Origin: Candidatus Cerribacteria bacterium 'Amazon FNV 2010 28 9'
GTDB taxonomy: Bacteria; Patescibacteriota; Microgenomatia; UBA1400; UBA12028
Reading direction: 5' to 3'
DNA length: 42,926 bases
Assembly: GCA_003176165.1 (NCBI GenBank)
Contig: PSRQ01000032.1
Location: 1 to 42,926 of the forward strand
Numbering within the stretch: the stretch's first letter is position 1; each line of letters starts with the position of its first letter. Below, one piece after another: positions 41,945 through 42,926 of the stretch. The position numbers and the translations under genes are program-made. Below the pieces are notes generated by a model, which was not told where the DNA came from, made no database searches, and saw nothing but the letters and a program-made list of their open reading frames with translations.

Positions 41945-42926
41945 ATGTCAAAAGAGCGTCGCTTTATGTTTGCAGAAAAAAGACCAAATTATTTACTTCC
42001 TGTAAAGAGAAAGAAGCGTGGGATTCCAGCAGTGCTAGACAACATACAACTTCTCCTCAATTATGAGAAATTAGAAGTATTCTGCCAAGAACTTCTTGCT
42101 GAAAATGGCATTGCTATTGTCGGAAATCAGTTGTATACATCGCGTCCCGATTTCTTGAACATGATTCATGAAGATGAACGAGATATAAATGGTTCTCACC
42201 GGTTTGGACGAGGTGCTGCAGATTCTTTGGGTGAGGGAACTGGTGGAGGCATTGTCTCAATACCAACGGGGTCAGTGTGGGAGCGCATCCGTGATATTGC
42301 GACCCCTGACTTCAAAGCTGGTGCGATTTACAAAAAAGCGATGCCTCACGCGCAAGAAATCTTTTATGCGTATTGTCAAGAGGTAGCAGCCCAATTACAA
42401 CAAGAAGCTTGGCAGGATGGAGAGCTCCCTATGGATGGGGAGGTTCCTATTTTTGCTGATTTGCGTCGTCTGACAGAGGAAGTCGCGACAGCACATTTGT
42501 ATCCTGAGTTTTCATCCGAAATGCACCACAGTGAGTATCAACGGATCTTGGAAAACTTTAAATCTGCAGTTACGGTAGCAGGAGTACCTGCTCTCATAGG
42601 CATTCATCTTCCTCCGTTTTTAGTTGATCAAGCGAGAGAGAAACTTCAAGCAACATGTTTGGAGCTAATGCAACAACCTGCTGTCCGTGCTGCGGAAGCA
42701 AAAGATCCAAGTTTACTTGGAAAGCTTGCCAATGAGTTTTTACTCAATGGTGAGACTGACTTATTTGTCGGGACAGTTACCGAGATTATTTCTGCAGGAA
42801 GTGAAACGGCGTCTGCCATCGCTTCATTTAGCGTGAAAGAACTGACAAGACCAGAGAGTGCCCAGTGGCAACAACAGATTTTACAAGAGATGAAAGACGC
42901 TGGTGTTGTTTTGACAGCATCCCCAA
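41945..42926 (+). CDS. Cytochrome P450-like protein, N-terminal part (truncated by the window end)
   Basis: Open frame from ATG 41945 with RBS aaaggagag: ...GSVWERIRDIATPDFKAGAIYKKAMPHAQ... and I-helix-like TVTEIISAGSETASAIASFSVKELTRPESAQWQQQILQEM (AGxET). Heme-Cys region is outside the window. Confidence 0.72.
   Translation, partial: MSKERRFMFAEKRPNYLLPVKRKKRGIPAVLDNIQLLLNYEKLEVFCQELLAENGIAIVGNQLYTSRPDFLNMIHEDERDINGSHRFGRGAADSLGEGTGGGIVSIPTGSVWERIRDIATPDFKAGAIYKKAMPHAQEIFYAYCQEVAAQLQQEAWQDGELPMDGEVPIFADLRRLTEEVATAHLYPEFSSEMHHSEYQRILENFKSAVTVAGVPALIGIHLPPFLVDQAREKLQATCLELMQQPAVRAAEAKDPSLLGKLANEFLLNGETDLFVGTVTEIISAGSETASAIASFSVKELTRPESAQWQQQILQEMKDAGVVLTASP

Noticed and set aside
1-42926. Transposase, integrase, phage structural genes, restriction-modification or classical anti-phage systems
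   Set aside because: No ORF with recognisable motifs of these families was found; the mobile-like signal is limited to small repeats.

Overview
The window looks like a compact bacterial chromosome segment, probably Patescibacteria/CPR-like (inferred from gene content such as DUF4012 and VanW proteins, very short intergenic regions and many small orphan ORFs). It starts at a replication-origin-type block: dnaA partial on the minus strand, DnaA-box-like sites, then rpmH-rnpA-yidD-yidC-jag. Next come RNase H, a DUF4012 protein, L25, valS, a slipin, a two-component system, two NUDIX fusion proteins, VanW and an orphan solute-binding protein. A dispersed SUF Fe-S locus follows (sufC, sufB, a mini-sufD, sufS, sufU and a SufT/MIP18-like gene), interleaved with a protein kinase and small orphans. 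After it lie a ferredoxin reductase, a 3-Cys ferredoxin, a DsbA-like protein, four tRNAs, NUDIX/MazG genes, a 929-aa orphan protein and the N-terminal part of a cytochrome P450-like protein cut by the window edge. The most notable observations are: (1) a possible P450 / 3Fe-4S-type ferredoxin / FNR redox chain; (2) tRNAs with unusual wobble bases, Ser(ACU) and Arg(GCG); (3) degenerate GAGGTAAG-type repeats that have apparently expanded inside conserved genes (valS, sufS, a nucleotidyltransferase) as in-frame peptide insertions; (4) -10 boxes about 7 nt from start codons, suggesting leaderless transcripts; (5) domain fusions and a concentration of nucleotide-sanitation genes. All family calls come from reading motifs by eye; no searches were run.
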